DNA of 15,646 bases. Origin: Chloroflexota bacterium (lineage in GTDB: Bacteria > Chloroflexota > Ktedonobacteria > Ktedonobacterales > Ktedonobacteraceae). A program made the translations under genes and the position numbers. This document shows positions 13,606 to 15,646 of the stretch, piece after piece (the first letter of the stretch is position 1; every line of letters starts with the position of its first letter). The stretch lies in the NCBI GenBank assembly GCA_005881495.1, contig VBHI01000172.1:1-15646 (forward strand). Direction: 5' to 3'. The notes under the pieces were generated by a model. The model was given only the letters and a program-made list of their open reading frames with translations. It was not told the origin of the DNA and made no database searches.

Positions 13606-15069
13606 CTATGGCGACTTTCGCCCATCCAGAGTGCGCATTGCCGCTGGTGATCTCGCCACGTCCGGGGACCTCGATACTCCCGGCTTTTGCCCACGAGATA
13701 CCAGCTCTCTGCTCAGAACAGCCCAGACGATGCGCGGCTCGAACAGCGATACCAGGGGCTTGAGCAGGTGCTGGACCTGAAAGAAAGTCACTGTCACCAG
13801 TGGATCAGACGCGGTCAGACCAATAATGCGGCGCGTGTACCAGTTGAACAGACGTGTGCCGAGAGATCTGTGACCTTCGGTTTCTGGATAGCGCAAGTCT
13901 TCTCCTGTTGTCAACATCCAGGCAGTCGTTATCTCTCTGGCAATCGCTTTCTGGAAGCGCTGCGGAAAAGCGATCGATGTGTTGTTTCCAATGCGACTCT
14001 GCTGTTCGCGCAGGCAGGTATCTAGCGTCTTCGCTTCAATTGCTGCGACGGACATGCCTTGCCCATACACAGGATTGAAGCTGCACACGGCGTCGCCCAT
14101 GACGATGAAGCCTTCTGGCAGACGCGACAGACGTTCATAGTGCCGCCACCGGTTGGCGGTATACTTATACACGGCGATGGGAGTGATCGATTCGGCCTCC
14201 TTGATGGCTTCATACAGGTCGGGCTGGGCCAGGCTGCGGGCATAGTCCAGAAAGCCAGCATCATCATCGGGTGGATAATCGCGCAGCGCACCTGCCAGAG
14301 TGACCATCCAATACCCGCCCTCAATAGGAAAGATGACTCCCCCTCGTTTGTTGTCGGGGGGTGTTCCCAGGACAAACAAGATCTTCCACTCGGTGGGAAG
14401 CTGGTCGGGACAGCGATAGAGGCGAGAGGCATATCCAACATCAATTTTAACGCTGGTTTCTTCCACGTGACCGTATCCTAAAGAGGCGAGCCACTGGGGC
14501 GTACGCGACCCGCGTCCGCTGGTATCGACAACCAGATTGGCTACCAGCTCGTCCTCGCGCTGTTCCCTGCTGCGATGCCGCAAGACGACGCCGGTAATAC
14601 GTTCATCATTCGCACTCAAGCGGGTGACCTCGCAAGCATCCATGACATGCACATTGTTCCTGGCTGCCAGGCAGGCTCGCACATGCTGTTCCAGAAAGGG
14701 TCGGCTTTGGAACAGCGCTTTGAAAGGGCTTGGAACGGGTGCCATCCACACACCAAGATGATACCGACGAATGTCAGATGGGCCCAAGGGGACGGCTCCG
14801 TCCTGGGCGAGTGCGGCAAAAAGGTCGGGGAAGGAGTCGGCCAGGAGAGCTGCTCCACGGGCCAGTAAGCCATGCACGTGCTGTCCCTGCGGGACGCCTT
14901 TGCGCGACTGCGCATCATCAGTCAATCGATCACGTTCAATAATCGTAACTCGTTCGAAATGCTCCGAGAGAACACGGGCTGCCAGCAACCCGGCCATACT
15001 CCCACCAATCACGATAGCATGATGAGTGTCGAATCTATTCTGCTTTAATACTTTATTATCTATCAACAA
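13606..15069 (-). CDS. FAD-dependent monooxygenase / epoxidase-like oxidoreductase
   Basis: This 487-residue flavoprotein belongs to the group-A monooxygenase-like family that includes LasC-type polyether epoxidases and squalene-epoxidase-like proteins. AIVIGGSMAGLLAARVL (residues 18-34) is the dinucleotide-binding GxxxxG fold; Glu45 in IIERD binds the adenosine ribose; VVDTSGRGSRTP (180-191) is the middle motif; GDAVCSFNPVYGQGMS (325-340) is the FAD pyrophosphate/ribose GD motif. It probably epoxidises or hydroxylates a lipid-like small molecule with NAD(P)H; the substrate is unknown. The start is a TTG (15067-15069), supported by AGGAGG (15078-15083 on the opposite strand) 8 bases upstream; no ATG is nearby. 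It converges on GH78, 118 bases apart, and has no operon partner. A MITE-like insertion begins 24 bases beyond its ribosome binding site, so its original promoter is displaced. Confidence 0.9.
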   Translation of the reverse strand: MLIDNKVLKQNRFDTHHAIVIGGSMAGLLAARVLSEHFERVTIIERDRLTDDAQSRKGVPQGQHVHGLLARGAALLADSFPDLFAALAQDGAVPLGPSDIRRYHLGVWMAPVPSPFKALFQSRPFLEQHVRACLAARNNVHVMDACEVTRLSANDERITGVVLRHRSREQREDELVANLVVDTSGRGSRTPQWLASLGYGHVEETSVKIDVGYASRLYRCPDQLPTEWKILFVLGTPPDNKRGGVIFPIEGGYWMVTLAGALRDYPPDDDAGFLDYARSLAQPDLYEAIKEAESITPIAVYKYTANRWRHYERLSRLPEGFIVMGDAVCSFNPVYGQGMSVAAIEAKTLDTCLREQQSRIGNNTSIAFPQRFQKAIAREITTAWMLTTGEDLRYPETEGHRSLGTRLFNWYTRRIIGLTASDPLVTVTFFQVQHLLKPLVSLFEPRIVWAVLSRELVSRGQKPGVSRSPDVARSPAAMRTLDGRKSP

Positions 15070-15106
15070 ACGTTATTCCTCCTGACGGTATTGACGTTTA
15101 GACTCA

Positions 15107-15306
15107 TTTGGCCCACGGGATGCGCAACGAGATGGAACTCATCAGGAATTGAGCTTGAGAGCAGCCTTCATGGCTTTCATGGCTCTCCTGTTTTCATAAG
15201 GAAGAGGTATTACTGATCTCTGGCTTGAAAAAGGCGAGAGCGTTAAAGTAGCCTGTGAAGGCACTTCAGCCTAATGCACATCTCGTTGCGCATCCCGTGG
15301 GTTTGG
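15107..15306. mobile_element. MITE-like element, 190 bp with 23-bp perfect terminal inverted repeats and TTTGG target duplications
   Basis: The sequence 15112-15134 (starting CCCACGGGATGC, ending AACGAGATG) is the exact reverse complement of 15279-15301 over all 23 bases. The outer edges are directly flanked by the same 5 bases, TTTGG, at 15107-15111 and 15302-15306. Perfect terminal repeats, a target-site duplication and an interior of 144 bases with no transposase describe a miniature inverted-repeat element moved in trans by a related IS. The interior contains a tandem 9-bp duplication (TTCATGGCT twice, 15167-15184) and a hairpin TGAAG-GCA-CTTCA. The insertion is recent, judging by the intact repeats. 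The parent family cannot be named from the sequence alone; 5-bp duplications occur in several IS families. Confidence 0.85.
15142..15180 (-). CDS. Possible 12-residue micro-ORF inside the MITE
   Basis: On the minus strand AGGAG stands 4 bases before an ATG at 15180, which opens MKAMKAALKLNS followed by two stops in a row (TGATGA, the first at 15142-15144). The peptide is short, basic and alternates hydrophobic residues. It could be a leader peptide, since the monooxygenase begins 72 bases further in the same direction, or the truncated start of the parent transposase, or chance. The ribosome binding site is the only support. Confidence 0.25.
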   Translation of the reverse strand: MKAMKAALKLNS

Positions 15307-15363
15307 CATCGAGGAGAGCTTGCTGTACCCAATGAGTCAGCAATAAAACGAGAAGAATAAGCA

Positions 15364-15400
15364 TTTTTAGGATACAGATTTCTGTAATCAAGTTCCTAAA
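15364..15400. promoter_or_regulatory. Nested dyad upstream of the aldo/keto reductase fragment
   Basis: TTTAGGA (15366-15372) and TCCTAAA (15394-15400) form a perfect 7-bp inverted repeat enclosing ACAGA-TT-TCTGT (15374-15385). This could be an operator or a structured leader. Function is not otherwise supported. Confidence 0.3.
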
Positions 15401-15408
15401 TTATTGAC

Positions 15409-15646
15409 ATGGTGGGACAGAACAAGGAGTATTGTGAACATGCCAATCATTCATTGGGGTATCAGGCCACTCCTTCTCATGCTGAACGCTATCACCTGAT
15501 CCGGGCCTGTGAGGACAGCCTGCACAGATTGAAGACGGATCATATCGATATCTACACCATGCATGGCTTCGAACCTCTTACCCAGACAAGGATGAAACCT
15601 CCACCTCAATCAGCAGACCCTCGTTCCCTCGAAGGTGTACCTCTGA
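15409..15646 (+). pseudogene. Aldo/keto reductase fragment, decayed and cut by the window edge
   Basis: From an ATG at 15409 the open frame includes RYHLIRACEDSLHRLKTDHIDIYTMHGFEPLT, the strongly conserved central segment of NADPH-dependent aldo/keto reductases (strands/helices 3-4 of the TIM barrel). A normal protein has about 100 residues before this point, with the catalytic Asp, Tyr and Lys; only 24 unrelated-looking residues are present here. After PLT the family pattern (PDEETLxALNxLVxxGKVRY) continues only in pieces in the other two frames, for example PDKDET and LHLNQQTL, so at least two indels follow. The frame is still open at the last base. It is best read as an internal relic of a reductase gene, perhaps truncated by the rearrangements that also brought the MITE. 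Confidence 0.65.

Noticed and set aside
15404..15435. TTGACA followed by TATTGT as a promoter for the reductase fragment
   Set aside because: The spacing is 20 bases, too long for a sigma-70 promoter, and the ATG at 15409 would lie within the -35.

Overview
The window most resembles a Ktedonobacteria-type member of the Chloroflexota. This is inferred from gene content, not from a marker gene. The clues are a TnpB gene beside an IscB gene with its HEARO-type guide RNA, families common in that group (serine hydrolase, amidase, lysozyme-like secreted protein, FAD monooxygenase, aldo/keto reductase), a mixture of GC-rich and AT-richer segments, and many broken genes. Ktedonobacter racemifer is known for carrying dozens of IscB/HEARO loci. 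No tRNA, rRNA or CRISPR array was seen.

Layout. (a) 1-2374: the 3' part of a beta-lactamase-fold serine hydrolase, translationally coupled by ATGA to a complete amidase, followed by a hairpin. (b) 2375-4096: low coding density, with a terminator pointing the wrong way for any visible gene, a methyltransferase whose start codon appears lost, and IS21-like iterated repeats. (c) 4038-7438: two RNA-guided transposon nucleases in tandem. The tnpB gene sits behind a near-consensus sigma-70 promoter but has its third RuvC acidic residue replaced by Asn. About 20 bp after it begins the intergenic block holding the IscB omega RNA, then an apparently intact iscB. (d) 7655-8414: a secreted lysozyme-like protein whose signal peptide and catalytic domain lie in different frames. 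(e) 8574-13487: a glycosidase cluster with GH43 beta-xylosidase/arabinofuranosidase, the C-terminal stub of a GH1 beta-glucosidase, and GH78 alpha-L-rhamnosidase. Palindromes and an 11-bp tandem repeat precede it. (f) 13606-15069: a convergent FAD-dependent monooxygenase on the minus strand. (g) 15107-15306: a 190-bp MITE-like element with perfect 23-bp terminal inverted repeats and 5-bp TTTGG target duplications, inserted just upstream of the monooxygenase. (h) 15409-end: a decayed aldo/keto reductase fragment.

How the parts relate. The glycosidases look like cytoplasmic enzymes removing xylose/arabinose, glucose and rhamnose units from plant-derived oligosaccharides; no transporter or dedicated regulator is in the window. 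The mobile block is the most interesting part. A probably nuclease-dead TnpB and an apparently live IscB lie head-to-tail, so that the TnpB guide position (downstream of its gene) and the IscB guide position (upstream of its RNA) fall in the same roughly 60-bp interval. The number of lost starts, frameshifts and truncated genes says the region has been reshaped repeatedly by insertion and decay.
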